Shown piece after piece: positions 17,677-27,262 of a DNA stretch of 64,000 bases (positions are counted from its first letter, which is position 1; every line of letters starts with the position of its first letter). Under the pieces are notes generated by a model. The model searched no databases and had not been told where the DNA came from. It saw only the letters and a program-made list of their open reading frames with translations. Source of the DNA: Anaerolineales bacterium UBA6055 (lineage in GTDB: Bacteria > Chloroflexota > Anaerolineae > Aggregatilineales > Phototrophicaceae); NCBI GenBank assembly GCA_002428985.1, contig DIYL01000038.1, positions 62,001-126,000 of the forward strand, written 5' to 3'. The translations under genes were made by a program, and so were the position numbers.

Positions 17677-18108
17677 TTATACGGTTGCTACCAATGACTG
17701 AAGCATCGTTTGTGTGAATTCAGAAACACCGTCGTCTGTTTGATCACGATGGAAGGCTTGCTGTCCAACAATCGTCGCACCACGCTCTTCTAATAAGCTA
17801 TTGAGCGTCATCAAGCTTTGACGCGGGTTGAACGCGTAAGTGCAAAATGTTGCTACGGGTTTACCATTTAGATCTGGTAGCGCTTTTGTCCATAGATCAG
17901 CATTGGCAGGACGCACATTAAACAAAATTAGACCATGCACCCATGTGCCGATAAATAACATATCCGCAGATTCTACGTCGGCTGTGCTGACTTCCATGAC
18001 AGATTTTACAGTAGTTGTATGTCCCTGTTCAGCAACAGCAGTTGCGATATTGTTCGCCAGGGATTTTGTTTGTCCAGAACGTGAATAATATAAGATTATG
18101 ATATTCAT
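17677..18108 (-). CDS. flavodoxin-family protein
   Basis: A 143-residue flavodoxin-like protein. The N-terminal FMN phosphate loop is visible as YYSRSGQTKSLANNIA, and the middle has MLFIGTWVHGLILFN and VATFCTYAFNP, as in flavodoxin/NAD(P)H-oxidoreductase-type proteins. It probably binds FMN and shuttles electrons; its partner is unknown. GAGGTC precedes the ATG. Stands alone, convergent with hisC. Confidence 0.82.
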   Translation of the reverse strand: MNIIILYYSRSGQTKSLANNIATAVAEQGHTTTVKSVMEVSTADVESADMLFIGTWVHGLILFNVRPANADLWTKALPDLNGKPVATFCTYAFNPRQSLMTLNSLLEERGATIVGQQAFHRDQTDDGVSEFTQTMLQSLVATV

Positions 18109-18306
18109 AGTTTGACCTCATGCTATACCATTGTCGTTTTCATTGTGTCGTGAAGTAGTTAAACTTGCCCAGTGTAGAAGATCATATTTTGATCATGACA
18201 CATATGACAGGTTTCCCCTCTAAATCGTGATTTCTGATACTGGTAGTGCAACCCATCTCGCTTCTATGCTGAATATGAAACAAAATCATATTAAGCGAGG
18301 GAGGAC

Positions 18307-18783
18307 ATGTCTGTTCAAACATTGACCTACAACCAACGGGTCGATCAATTTTTGGAACAAAAACGGATTGCTATCTGCGGATTATCGCGCACATCGGACA
18401 GTGGCGCAGGAGCAATTTATCTAAAATTACGCGAGCGCGGGTATGATGTCATACCGATACATCCTGATACTGAGGTACTACATGGCGATACGTGCTACCC
18501 GAACCTCAGTGCGATTCCTGGCGGGGTCGATGCAGTCTTTATTATGAACAGCCCTGATATTACTGAAGGCATTGTGTACGAAGCAGCGAAACTCGGCATT
18601 CAACATGTGTGGATGCACAATAATACACTGATGCCATCAAGCGTTTCTAAAGATGCGGCTGCCCATGCCAAGTCGCAGGGGCTTAATGTTATTGATGTCG
18701 GATGCCCGATGATGTTTGTCGAGCCAGATATTTTCCATAAGTGTATGAAATGGATTGTAAAAGCTAAAGGACACATGAACTAG
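18307..18783 (+). CDS. CoA-binding-domain protein (YccU-like)
   Basis: A 158-residue single-domain protein of the CoA_binding_2 family (Rossmann-like, related to the succinyl-CoA synthetase alpha N-domain). IAICGLSRTSDSGAGAIYLKLRERGYDVIPIHP near the N-terminus and VWMHNNTLMPSS plus VIDVGCPMMFVEP are recognisable. Biochemical role unknown across the family. A strong GAGGGAGG directly precedes the ATG. Followed closely by a small membrane-protein gene. Confidence 0.85.
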   Translation: MSVQTLTYNQRVDQFLEQKRIAICGLSRTSDSGAGAIYLKLRERGYDVIPIHPDTEVLHGDTCYPNLSAIPGGVDAVFIMNSPDITEGIVYEAAKLGIQHVWMHNNTLMPSSVSKDAAAHAKSQGLNVIDVGCPMMFVEPDIFHKCMKWIVKAKGHMN

Positions 18784-18814
18784 TGTTCATCGTGACATGA
18801 GGTAAAGGAGTAAT

Positions 18815-18997
18815 ATGATGTCACCAATCTTATTCCTGTTGGCTTTCTTGTTTGCGACGAGTCTTGTACTCGTAATAATTGGTCTACTTGTCAATAAAAC
18901 CAAACCTGACGACACACATCCACGCTTTACACCATACACGCAAGTATTGACAACATTCACCTATGAACAAGAAAAAAATAAAGCGACTAAGCTATAG
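18815..18997 (+). CDS. small single-span membrane protein
   Basis: A 60-residue protein. Residues 3-27 form one hydrophobic helix, followed by a polar tail of about 33 residues. AAAGGAG sits six bases before ATG and a terminator follows the stop, so translation is credible despite the size. It lies 31 bases after the CoA-binding protein and likely shares its transcript. No family recognised. Confidence 0.65.
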   Translation: MMSPILFLLAFLFATSLVLVIIGLLVNKTKPDDTHPRFTPYTQVLTTFTYEQEKNKATKL

Positions 18998-19013
18998 TCA
19001 CACATAAACCAAG

Positions 19014-19039
19014 ACGGATGGCACAAGCTGTCCGTTTTT
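19014..19039 (+). terminator. rho-independent terminator
   Basis: ACGGATGGC pairs with GCTGTCCGT (9 bp, two wobbles) around an ACAA loop, then TTTTT. It closes the two-gene unit 18307-18997. Confidence 0.75.
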
Positions 19040-19074
19040 GGTATTACACAAAAGAACGTAACAGTATTTTTGCA

Positions 19075-19569
19075 TTATGGGATGATATGCTCAATCATAA
19101 CAGTTGCAACATCAGAAATCTTTTGCGCCAATAATGAACGGTGACAGACAGTTGGTTCTTTCTCTACACAAAATAGAACAATATTATCGTCTGCCTTAAA
19201 TTCGTGAAGAAATTGGAATACATCAAAATCATCTAGTACATCCTGACGGTATCCATCTGTGAACACATTACCCAGAACTTGACGATCACGCCTTGCAATC
19301 TTATTTTCTTTATCATGTCGAGCTTGTTCATCGCGCAATTCAATCGACGGGGATAGTCCTTTGAAATGTCTGTACGTGATGTTGAGTTGTGCTAATTTTT
19401 GTTGCAAATACATACTATTCGCATAGGCATATTTTTTGCCACGTAACCCTCTACGGGCACGTATATCACAAAAAACAGTGATTTTATTTTGGATAAGTGC
19501 ATCAAAAAAAGAGTCCTCAGTAGACCCATAGACACCGATTGTATATAGCTTATTTATGATCTCATTCAT
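19075..19569 (-). CDS. DUF488 family protein
   Basis: A 164-residue DUF488-type protein. Diagnostic features are the N-terminal TIGVYGSTEDSFFDAL, a conserved FCDIRARR segment and the C-terminal CVEKEPTVCHRSLLA with its Cys-x6-Cys-His-Arg pattern. The family is widespread and functionally undefined. No clear SD before ATG at 19569; the start is supported mainly by the alignment-like N-terminus. Confidence 0.8.
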   Translation of the reverse strand: MNEIINKLYTIGVYGSTEDSFFDALIQNKITVFCDIRARRGLRGKKYAYANSMYLQQKLAQLNITYRHFKGLSPSIELRDEQARHDKENKIARRDRQVLGNVFTDGYRQDVLDDFDVFQFLHEFKADDNIVLFCVEKEPTVCHRSLLAQKISDVATVMIEHIIP

Positions 19570-19807
19570 GATTATGGTTTTTGGTTGTAGGAAGATTATA
19601 AGCCTAATTTTAACATATTTTCGATTTCCTATTCATTGTCTGTTAACCAGCTTATCTAGTGTTTTTTAACTGTTCATCCGCTTCAAAGTTGTTTATGGTT
19701 CACCCATTTTAAGATGAATATCTACCAAAACCAATAGATGCGAAGTCCTCAAAATTCGTTACAATACACCCATGAATTGAAACTGAATACAAAGGTAATT
19801 TCTGACG

Positions 19808-22249
19808 ATGCAACTTTTATCTTTAAATGGCGAGTGGTTTTTATCGCGAGTCAACACCGATGAGCAAATTCCGGCGATCGTTCCGGGATGTGTCCATACC
19901 GATTTGTTGAATGCTGACCAACTTGACGACCCGTTCTATCGGGATAACGAAAAAAATCAGATGTGGATTGGTGAAACCAACTGGCAATATCAACGTGATT
20001 TCACTGTAGATGAAGCAACCCTTGCACACGAAACTGTGCTTTTGCGCTGTCATGGTCTGGATACCCTAGCAACAGTTACCCTCAATGGAACAGAAATCGC
20101 GACTACTGACAATATGTTCCGCACCTATGAATTTGATGTCAAAGGCGTACTGCAAGCAGGTATCAATACAATCACGATTCAGTTTGATGCACCAGCTACC
20201 TATGTGCGGCAAATGGACATCGAAAAAGGTGAGATGGCAGCATGGGTCGAGCCAATGCGGTATAACAGCGCGGCATGGATCCGTAAAGAGCCGTGTAACT
20301 TTGGTTGGGATTGGGGTCCGATGACGACCACATCCGGTATCTGGCGTGATATTGAAATCGTTGCATTCGATACTGCCCGTTTAGATAGTGTGCAGATTTT
20401 ACAAGAACATGCCAATGGTCAAGTCCGGTTGACAATCAATGTCACTAGTGAGGGTCAAACCGATGCGGACTTAATGGCACGCATCGAGATTGAGCATGAC
20501 AATCGGGTTTTCATGAGCTTCGAAAGTTCGCTTAGTGAGGGACAACTTTCCCAACGTGCCTCGATTGCAGCACCTAAGTTATGGTGGGTCGCAGGTATGG
20601 GCGAACAACCCTTGTATACCGTACGCGTCACGCTATTGAATGGCGAAACTGAGTTAGACCAGGCCGAAAAACGCATCGGATTACGAACGCTAGCATTAGT
20701 CACCGAAGAAGATGAATGGGGACAATCCTTCCGTTTTGAATGCAACGGCGTGCCATTTTTTGCGAAAGGTGCCAATTGGATTCCAGCAACACCTTACCCC
20801 GGGGACTTCCGCACATTTGACTATCGCCCGACATTGCAAAGCACAGTAGATGCCAACATGAATATGGTGCGTGTGTGGGGTGGTGGTATTTACGAAGACG
20901 ACCGCTTTTATGACATCTGCGACGAACTCGGTATTGCGATCTGGCAAGATTTTATTTTTGCTTGTGGTACGTACCCGAGTTTTGACGACAATTTCATGGT
21001 AAACGTCGAAGCCGAAGCCCGCGATAATATCCAGCGCATTCGTCATCATGCCTGTTTAGCTGTGTGGTGTGGGAATAACGAAATTGAACAGGGGATGCCA
21101 AGCGATGAGTGGAAAGCATCCATGAGTTGGGAAGACTATGAACGCCTATTTGACGAATTACTCCCCAACCTCGTCAACGAACTCGATCCACAAACGAGTT
21201 ATTGGCCCGGTAGCCCGCATAGCCCAACGGGTGATCGTGAAAACTGGGAAAATCAAACTTGTGGTGATACGCATCTATGGGCAGTTTGGCATGGTCTACA
21301 ACCGTTTGAATGGTATCGTGATCGCCAAGATCGCTTCTGTAGTGAATTTGGATTTCAGTCGTTCCCACAACCATCAACCATCAACGAAGTCACCATTCCT
21401 GCCGACCGGAATATCACCAGTTATGTGATGGAACACTTCCAACGCAGTCAAATCGGTAACAGCACCATCATCCACTATATGTTAGATTGGTTTCAGTTGC
21501 CGACATCGTTTGAGAGCATGGTCTGGGTTAGTCAGATTTTGCAGGGTATGGCGATGACTTATGCCATTGAACATTGGCGACGCAATATGCCGCGCACGAT
21601 GGGTACACTCTATTGGCAATTGAATGATATGTGGATGGGTCCGAGTTGGTCATCATTGGATTGGAAGGGCAACTGGAAAGCATTGCACTATATGGCAAAA
21701 CGTTTCTTCGCCCCACTTATGATTTCTGGTGTGGAAAATATCACCCGTCAAACCGTCGATATACATATCACAAGTGATCGCCAAGAAGACATCATCGGGA
21801 CAACGCGTTGGATTGTGACCGATTTACAGGGCGATGTACTATCAACAACCGAAAAAGAAATCGAAATTCCCGCCCGTTCCAGTCAATTGATTGAGGCTGT
21901 CGATGTGTCGGCACAAGTAAAGTCCAATGGTGAGCGCGATATGCTTGTATGGCTCGAGTTGGATGTGCAGGGAACAGTCGTCTCTAACAATCTGGTTTTG
22001 ATGAGCCGTCCAAAACACTTCTATCTTATTCCACCGACGATTACCCAAAACATTGAATCTGAAGGTAATACTCATCAGATTACACTCCGCTCGAATGTGC
22101 CTGCGTTGTATGTCTGGCTGGATAAAACTGATGCACAATTCTCGGATAATTTCTTCCACCTCCAAGCTGGTAAATCATACACCGTGACGATGACTTCCCC
22201 AGATGCAAGCGGGTTGGTCATCCAATCCTTGACTGATACATACGCCTAG
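19808..22249 (+). CDS. beta-mannosidase, glycoside hydrolase family 2
   Basis: An 813-residue cytoplasmic GH2 enzyme that would remove terminal beta-mannose residues. Layout: sugar-binding domain (about 1-180, with CNFGWDWGPMTTTSGIWRDI), immunoglobulin-like domain (about 185-295), TIM barrel (about 300-640) and C-terminal beta domains. GANWIPATPYPGDF and MVRVWGGGIYEDDRFYD are mannosidase hallmarks. The acid/base is Glu425 in WCGNNE and the nucleophile is Glu513 in CSEFGFQSF. AAAGGT precedes the ATG. No signal peptide, so imported oligosaccharides are the likely substrate. Confidence 0.95.
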   Translation: MQLLSLNGEWFLSRVNTDEQIPAIVPGCVHTDLLNADQLDDPFYRDNEKNQMWIGETNWQYQRDFTVDEATLAHETVLLRCHGLDTLATVTLNGTEIATTDNMFRTYEFDVKGVLQAGINTITIQFDAPATYVRQMDIEKGEMAAWVEPMRYNSAAWIRKEPCNFGWDWGPMTTTSGIWRDIEIVAFDTARLDSVQILQEHANGQVRLTINVTSEGQTDADLMARIEIEHDNRVFMSFESSLSEGQLSQRASIAAPKLWWVAGMGEQPLYTVRVTLLNGETELDQAEKRIGLRTLALVTEEDEWGQSFRFECNGVPFFAKGANWIPATPYPGDFRTFDYRPTLQSTVDANMNMVRVWGGGIYEDDRFYDICDELGIAIWQDFIFACGTYPSFDDNFMVNVEAEARDNIQRIRHHACLAVWCGNNEIEQGMPSDEWKASMSWEDYERLFDELLPNLVNELDPQTSYWPGSPHSPTGDRENWENQTCGDTHLWAVWHGLQPFEWYRDRQDRFCSEFGFQSFPQPSTINEVTIPADRNITSYVMEHFQRSQIGNSTIIHYMLDWFQLPTSFESMVWVSQILQGMAMTYAIEHWRRNMPRTMGTLYWQLNDMWMGPSWSSLDWKGNWKALHYMAKRFFAPLMISGVENITRQTVDIHITSDRQEDIIGTTRWIVTDLQGDVLSTTEKEIEIPARSSQLIEAVDVSAQVKSNGERDMLVWLELDVQGTVVSNNLVLMSRPKHFYLIPPTITQNIESEGNTHQITLRSNVPALYVWLDKTDAQFSDNFFHLQAGKSYTVTMTSPDASGLVIQSLTDTYA

Positions 22250-22260
22250 AAATTATTCCT

Positions 22261-22293
22261 AAAAGAGACTGTTTTTATTGAGCAGTCTCTTTT
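22261..22293 (+). terminator. bidirectional-looking terminator after beta-mannosidase
   Basis: AAAAGAGACTG and CAGTCTCTTTT form an 11-bp perfect stem with an 11-base loop and a T-run at the end of the stem, 12 bases after the stop codon. Confidence 0.85.
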
Positions 22294-22377
22294 AAACCGT
22301 TTCATCATATGGATTTCATCTCAGCTTAGCGAATCTGCGTTAAGATATAGCTACTGATAGATAACATTGAGATTCTG

Positions 22378-22992
22378 ATGACTGACCAGCCTGTTGAACC
22401 GTTCCAAAGTGAAAGCCCGAAGCCCAATTACGACAATCGCTTCGCCTATGCGTTAAGTATAATCTTCCATCCGTATGTGGTGTTCATGCCACCTGCAATC
22501 ATTGCACTCGGATTCGAAGGATTGTTATGGGCGTTATTTGTCGGTGTGGTTGTGGTGATTCCGATTGCAATTACCGTCTTAATTCAGAAACGGTCTGGGC
22601 GTTATGTATTCCAGCGTGAAGCCCGTGGCCCACTGTATATTGTCGGGTGGTTGGCAGTATTGGTGTGTTTTGCACTATTAAATGTGTTGTCTGCACCGGA
22701 TGTTGTGCGCACTGGCACATTTGTCATCATCTTATGGACACCATTGCAATTTTTAATCAACACATTTGTGACCAAAGCATCAGTCCACGCATCCCTTGTC
22801 GCGATTGCCTTTAGTGGATTATGGTCGCTCGGCTATTTATCCAATCCAATCATTTTTATGTTATCACTGATGATCGTATTTGCTGTTGCATGGGCACGTA
22901 AAGTAACCCGCCATCACACAACCAATCAAATTATCCTTGGTTTGCTGACGGGTACTTTAGCGACCTTATTAGCATTTTTGATTTTTCAGTAA
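22378..22992 (+). CDS. PAP2-like integral membrane protein
   Basis: A 204-residue membrane protein with about six hydrophobic segments. KASVHASLVA and WARKVTRHHTTNQIILGLLTG resemble the second and third motifs of the PAP2 phosphatase superfamily (SGH and SRxxxxxHxxxD), but both are degenerate: the final acidic residue is missing. It could be a lipid-phosphate phosphatase relative with altered or no activity. Ends 1 base before the convergent haloalkane dehalogenase. Confidence 0.7.
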   Translation: MTDQPVEPFQSESPKPNYDNRFAYALSIIFHPYVVFMPPAIIALGFEGLLWALFVGVVVVIPIAITVLIQKRSGRYVFQREARGPLYIVGWLAVLVCFALLNVLSAPDVVRTGTFVIILWTPLQFLINTFVTKASVHASLVAIAFSGLWSLGYLSNPIIFMLSLMIVFAVAWARKVTRHHTTNQIILGLLTGTLATLLAFLIFQ

Positions 22993-22993
22993 T

Positions 22994-23905
22994 TTATGCA
23001 GTCGTTGATAGACTTTGATGTTCAATTGTTTGATACCAACTCGCGATCTCTGAGCCGATTTCATGTGGATAGTCTTCTTGCAGAAAGTGATTACCCTCGC
23101 CGAGATATACAACTTTAGTGTTTTTGAATTTCGTTTTTACGATTTCGACATCTTCTTTTTGTAAGCCAACACCGGGAGTCACATAGAAGCATAGTTTAGG
23201 GTGCTCAGATTCCAACAGAAATTCGTGATAATCCGCCATAACTTTGGCTGTACGGGCAGGTTTGCCATGAACTGGGACATCACGGGGCCATGCAAGGAGT
23301 GGTTCACGACTCTTGGCATCAGGATAAGGCAAAGTATATGCGTCCATTTCAGCTTGCGTGAGTTGGCGGTCGATCAATTGTGGTAGCATCTGATTCAACA
23401 ACAAGTTAGCTTGTTTGACAATCAACGAGCCGACAATCGGATTACGGAATGAACGCAAAGCCATCTTTACACTAAAGGGCATGCCATCGAAATTTGGTGC
23501 TTGGATTGAAGCTTCCATAAATACAATTGCTTTGATGTTATCACGGTGCATATTGGCATAATGGAATCCCATGATGGAACCCCAATCGTGTATCACCAAC
23601 GTGATATTTTTCAGCCCTAATTTATCGATAAAGCGTTCCAAATAATCATAGGTCGATTCGAACCCGTATTGAATATCAGGCTTGTCCGATTTACCCATGC
23701 CAATATGGTCGAGTGCGATACATCTGCCATACGATGTTAGATAAGGGATGATATTCCGCCATAGATATGATGAGGTCGGGTTACCATGCAAGAATAGAAT
23801 CGGGTCACCTTCGCCTTCATCAATATAGTGAATTTTGGAATTATTAACCTCAAGATATTTTGATTCGAATGGAAAGTCGCTGGAAATTGCTTTTGTTGTT
23901 GCCAT
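22994..23905 (-). CDS. haloalkane dehalogenase (alpha/beta hydrolase)
   Basis: A 303-residue alpha/beta hydrolase of the haloalkane dehalogenase group, which hydrolyses carbon-halogen bonds to alcohol plus halide. Visible features: LFLHGNPTSSYLWRNI (oxyanion and halide-binding Asn), LDHIGMGKSDKP, nucleophile Asp followed by halide-binding Trp in VIHDWGS, Glu in FMEA and His in GEGNHFLQED. This combination is much more specific than a generic hydrolase, though epoxide hydrolases are related. AAAGGGGAC precedes ATG. A MerR-type regulator gene lies directly upstream in the same direction (143-base gap). Confidence 0.85.
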   Translation of the reverse strand: MATTKAISSDFPFESKYLEVNNSKIHYIDEGEGDPILFLHGNPTSSYLWRNIIPYLTSYGRCIALDHIGMGKSDKPDIQYGFESTYDYLERFIDKLGLKNITLVIHDWGSIMGFHYANMHRDNIKAIVFMEASIQAPNFDGMPFSVKMALRSFRNPIVGSLIVKQANLLLNQMLPQLIDRQLTQAEMDAYTLPYPDAKSREPLLAWPRDVPVHGKPARTAKVMADYHEFLLESEHPKLCFYVTPGVGLQKEDVEIVKTKFKNTKVVYLGEGNHFLQEDYPHEIGSEIASWYQTIEHQSLSTTA

Positions 23906-24048
23906 GATTTGTCCCCTTTAATAGATGTATTAAATTGATATGTGATGTGCCTAGGCAATATGAAACTTGCCTTGAGCTGAATAGCTCATGGATCTAATGT
24001 GTATGGGTTGAATTTGAAAACTAAATGTCAGATTGTAACTTTTGCTGG

Positions 24049-24909
24049 TTACAAAAGTTGTGGTCTATCCGATACGATGGGTGTCACAGGATATTGAACT
24101 TCAGCGACCATTTTCCCCATGTCGCTTGCATCATATTGGATGAATAATTCGCGGACTGGTCCGTCAGATTGGTAATTATTCGCTTCCATCCACGTCGCTA
24201 ATGCACCATATGTGCCATGCCCCAGTTGTGGGTCGCCAATACGAGTGATGGTTAGTATATGCTCAACCGCAGGTAACTCGGTAACGTCGAATTGTATCCC
24301 TTGTGATAACTCGACCGACAAATCCTCGTCAATACCTGAGTCAACTTGGAATCCCATTTCCAAATCAATCTCGCCTTCGAAAAAGCCATCTGAATGAAGA
24401 ATTGCTGTGAAATATCCTAATAATTTCTTACCTGTTGATTTTGGAATCATTTGATGCGACATACCGATATTTGCCCGCACATCCATAACCGACTCATATT
24501 TGTCGCGGGATGACAAAAATTTTGTTGCGGGCACAGATTTAAGCACAATATCATACTCATTCAATGTGCCTTCTGTATCAATCTGATCAATGCGTGATTC
24601 GATGTAGCGTACACGAGCGATCTCTTCATATATCATCTGCTCAATCTGAGTTTTCTTCATGTATAACATACCTCTGAGTTCTTCAGACGAGATGTTATCA
24701 TCCAGTGCACGACCAATTTGTTTTAAGGTCAGTCCCAATTCTTTTAGCGCAAGAATACGATTCAAACGTGGTATTTGAGTCGCGCTATAGTAGCGATACC
24801 CTGTAAACGAGTCGATCTTCTGTGGTTTTAGCAATCCCATCTTATCGTAACGGCGGAGTTGTGCTGTAGAAACTTGGGCAATGCGTGCAAATTCACCGAT
24901 CTGAAACAT
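24049..24909 (-). CDS. MerR-family transcriptional regulator with GyrI-like effector domain
   Basis: A 286-residue regulator of the BmrR type. Residues 1-70 are a MerR winged helix (FQIGEFARIAQVSTAQLRRYDKMGLLKP and FTGYRYYSATQIPRLNRI). A coiled coil of about 75-115 follows, then a GyrI-like (AraC effector/BmrR) domain for binding small hydrophobic or cationic compounds. AGAGGAC precedes the ATG. A promoter with the family's unusual 19-bp spacer lies just upstream, so it is probably self-regulated and may also control the dehalogenase downstream (inferred). Confidence 0.9.
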   Translation of the reverse strand: MFQIGEFARIAQVSTAQLRRYDKMGLLKPQKIDSFTGYRYYSATQIPRLNRILALKELGLTLKQIGRALDDNISSEELRGMLYMKKTQIEQMIYEEIARVRYIESRIDQIDTEGTLNEYDIVLKSVPATKFLSSRDKYESVMDVRANIGMSHQMIPKSTGKKLLGYFTAILHSDGFFEGEIDLEMGFQVDSGIDEDLSVELSQGIQFDVTELPAVEHILTITRIGDPQLGHGTYGALATWMEANNYQSDGPVRELFIQYDASDMGKMVAEVQYPVTPIVSDRPQLL

Positions 24910-24938
24910 AATGTCCTCTCTTCGTATTTCACACCACT

Positions 24939-24969
24939 ACCATAAACCTTGATGCAGGGTTAAAGTCAA
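24939..24969 (-). promoter_or_regulatory. MerR-type promoter/operator with 19-bp spacer
   Basis: On the - strand, -35 TTGACT and -10 TATGGT are separated by 19 bases. Inside the spacer is the dyad AACCcTG-CAT-CAaGGTT, perfectly symmetrical apart from the c/a pair. A 19-bp spacer with a central palindrome is the established hallmark of MerR-activated promoters, which are distorted by the regulator to bring the boxes into phase. It lies 30 bases upstream of the MerR gene start. Confidence 0.75.
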
Positions 24970-25040
24970 ATCGCTTTTTGTTAAGGAATTGTATAGATGC
25001 AAGTAGAATGTTTATCGTTAATGATGTGGAGAGGAAATAA

Positions 25041-25080
25041 TGAAGATGTGATTGCGCCGTGAAATGCAATCACATCTTCA
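25041..25080 (-). terminator. strong hairpin, probable terminator of the 25121-27262 operon
   Basis: A perfect 15-bp stem (TGAAGATGTGATTGC with GCAATCACATCTTCA) encloses a 10-base loop. On the - strand it lies 41 bases past the dehydrogenase stop and is followed by TTATTTCC, a modest T-run. Confidence 0.65.
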
Positions 25081-25120
25081 TCTCTATATGTGTTATGGGG
25101 TTTGTTACTTAGTAAGCCAG

Positions 25121-26083
25121 TTATTCCAAAACAACTGGATTGCAGACATTAGCTGCTTTGTTGTGTATTAAAAAATCCACAATCAGTTCCGCTGCTTCGA
25201 TTGCAACCGTAATTTGTGCATCGGTAGTACTCGCGGCAAGATGCGGTGTATCAATTACATTTTCAAGTCCGACCAACGGATGATCAGCTGGCGGGGGTTC
25301 AACTTCATAGACATCCAATGCCGCACCTGCAACCTTGCCAGATTTAATCGCCTCAGCCAGATCAGCAGAGTGAATCAATGCACCCCGTGCCGCATTGATG
25401 ATCCGTACACCATCTTTCATCTTTGCAATTGATTCTTGGTTAATCATATTGCGAGTTTCATCTGTAACCATCGCATGGAGTGAAATATAGTCAGCTTGTG
25501 CATATACGTCATCTAATGGCATCAGTTCGACGTTAATGCTCTCAGCTACTTCAGGTGGCAAATATGGGTCATATGCAATCACTGTCATATCAAACGCCTG
25601 AGCACGAGTCGCAATTGCCTGTCCGATACGTCCTAACCCGATAATACCAAGGATTTTGCCTTTGAGTTCGACACCGACATACTTTTTGCGATCCCAACGT
25701 CCTTCAACTAGCGATTGATGCCCCTGCAGGATGTAACGAGACAACGCAATCATCAACCCAAAGGTATGTTCAGCAGTTGAAATCGTATTACCGCCGGGCG
25801 TGTTCATCACAAAAATCCCTTTTTGTGCAGCCACATCTAGGTCAACATTATCGACACCAACACCTGCACGCGCAATCGCTTTTAATTTTGTTGCTTTTTC
25901 CAACAATTCAGCATCCGCTGTAACCCCACTACGAATGATGATCGCATCTGCATCACCAATAGCGTCTAATAAGTCCGAACGCTCCATCTTGCCGGGTGCA
26001 GTCACTGTGATGCCATCGGCATTTTTGAGAATATCGATCGCTTTTTGGTTGACATTATCGGGTACAAGTACATGAAAGGTCAT
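25121..26083 (-). CDS. serA: D-2-hydroxyacid dehydrogenase, phosphoglycerate dehydrogenase-like
   Basis: NAD-dependent 2-hydroxyacid dehydrogenase of 320 residues, the short SerA type without an ACT regulatory domain. NAD-binding GLGRIGQAIATRAQAF, catalytic Arg in NAARGALI, Glu in VYEVEPPP and His in DTPHLAAST are in place. AAAGGAC supports ATG 26083 rather than 26101. It lies 87 bases downstream of an aminotransferase-V gene in the same direction. Together they suit the first two steps of serine synthesis (3-phosphoglycerate oxidation and transamination) or a glycerate/glyoxylate variant. Confidence 0.85.
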   Translation of the reverse strand: MTFHVLVPDNVNQKAIDILKNADGITVTAPGKMERSDLLDAIGDADAIIIRSGVTADAELLEKATKLKAIARAGVGVDNVDLDVAAQKGIFVMNTPGGNTISTAEHTFGLMIALSRYILQGHQSLVEGRWDRKKYVGVELKGKILGIIGLGRIGQAIATRAQAFDMTVIAYDPYLPPEVAESINVELMPLDDVYAQADYISLHAMVTDETRNMINQESIAKMKDGVRIINAARGALIHSADLAEAIKSGKVAGAALDVYEVEPPPADHPLVGLENVIDTPHLAASTTDAQITVAIEAAELIVDFLIHNKAANVCNPVVLE

Positions 26084-26170
26084 AGGTTGTCCTTTAGTCA
26101 TTTTTATCGTTGTTTATCCATTTTATAAACAAGGGCAAGATAGGATCTTACCCTAACAGTAGTTGATAGG

Positions 26171-27262
26171 TTACGCTTGTGCCATAAACTCTTCAATACC
26201 AGCAAGCACTTCGGCAAGAGTATCTGGTTGCATATCACCCATATGTGGGACACGGAATGTTGTACCTTTGATTTTGCCGTAGCCCTTGTCCATAGCGTAC
26301 CCTTTTTCCGTTTCCATAAACGCTGCCATCGCAGGCACATCCATATCAATGGTGTTATGAACGGTTGTCACGGTTTGACTACGATAGCCTTCCTGTGCGA
26401 ACAAGCCAAACCCTTGATCGATAGCCCATTGGTGGGTTGTATCACGCATTTGTTGATGACGTGCCCAGCGGTTTTCAATACCTTCTTCGAGTATCGCATC
26501 CATCTGAACATCAGCCGCATACATTAGGGAAATTGGTGGTGTGGATGGTGTGTTATTTTTGAGGAGTGATTTTTCTAGTGATAGAAAATCAAAGTAATAT
26601 CCGCGATATTCAATTTGTTTAGCCCGTTCGAGCAGACGATCACTTACAGCTGCAAATGCAATCCCTGGTGGTAATGCAAATGCCTTTTGACCAGATGTTA
26701 GGGCAATATCGATCCCCCACTCATCAATGCGCAATTCGGTGCCGAGGAAGCCACTAACACTATCCACAAAAAACAAGGTGTCATCATATTGGTTGACAAC
26801 TTCTCCAATGGCTTGCACGGGGTTGGTCACACCTGTACTGGTCTCATTATGAACAACACAAACAGCATCATAAGATTCTTTTTCGAGTGCTTCGGCAACC
26901 ATTTCAGGGGTATGTGCCTGACCCCAATCTACCTGAATTTTATCAACTTGTTTGCCGTTTGCTTCACTGATTAATGCCCAGCGTTCACTAAACGATCCAC
27001 CAGTCAGATGTAACACTTTTTTGTCATTGCGGATGCCGTTGCGAGATGCACCTTCCCAAAACCCTGTACCTGACGCACCGTGTACATATACACGACTCTC
27101 GGTGAAAAAAGCTTGTTTGAGCTTACCTTGCAAACGCTCGAATAATTCAGCGAATGCAACCGAACGATGCCCAACCATCCACTCGGTTTGTGCTTCTAAA
27201 ACTTCTTTACGGACTTCAACAGGTCCAGGGAGAAATAAGCGTGTGTGATCAAAATTGCTCAT
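26171..27262 (-). CDS. class V aminotransferase (serine-glyoxylate/phosphoserine type)
   Basis: A 363-residue fold-type I PLP aminotransferase of class V. FLPGPVEVRKEVLEAQ at the N-terminus, GASGTGFWEGASRN (PLP phosphate binding), VHNETSTGV, VDSVSGFLG and the PLP lysine in LTSGQKAFALPPG are visible. These fit alanine-glyoxylate/serine-pyruvate aminotransferases, a group that also supplies phosphoserine aminotransferase function in some bacteria. Pairing with a SerA-like gene favours serine biosynthesis. TAGGAGGA lies 10 bases before ATG. Confidence 0.85.
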   Translation of the reverse strand: MSNFDHTRLFLPGPVEVRKEVLEAQTEWMVGHRSVAFAELFERLQGKLKQAFFTESRVYVHGASGTGFWEGASRNGIRNDKKVLHLTGGSFSERWALISEANGKQVDKIQVDWGQAHTPEMVAEALEKESYDAVCVVHNETSTGVTNPVQAIGEVVNQYDDTLFFVDSVSGFLGTELRIDEWGIDIALTSGQKAFALPPGIAFAAVSDRLLERAKQIEYRGYYFDFLSLEKSLLKNNTPSTPPISLMYAADVQMDAILEEGIENRWARHQQMRDTTHQWAIDQGFGLFAQEGYRSQTVTTVHNTIDMDVPAMAAFMETEKGYAMDKGYGKIKGTTFRVPHMGDMQPDTLAEVLAGIEEFMAQA

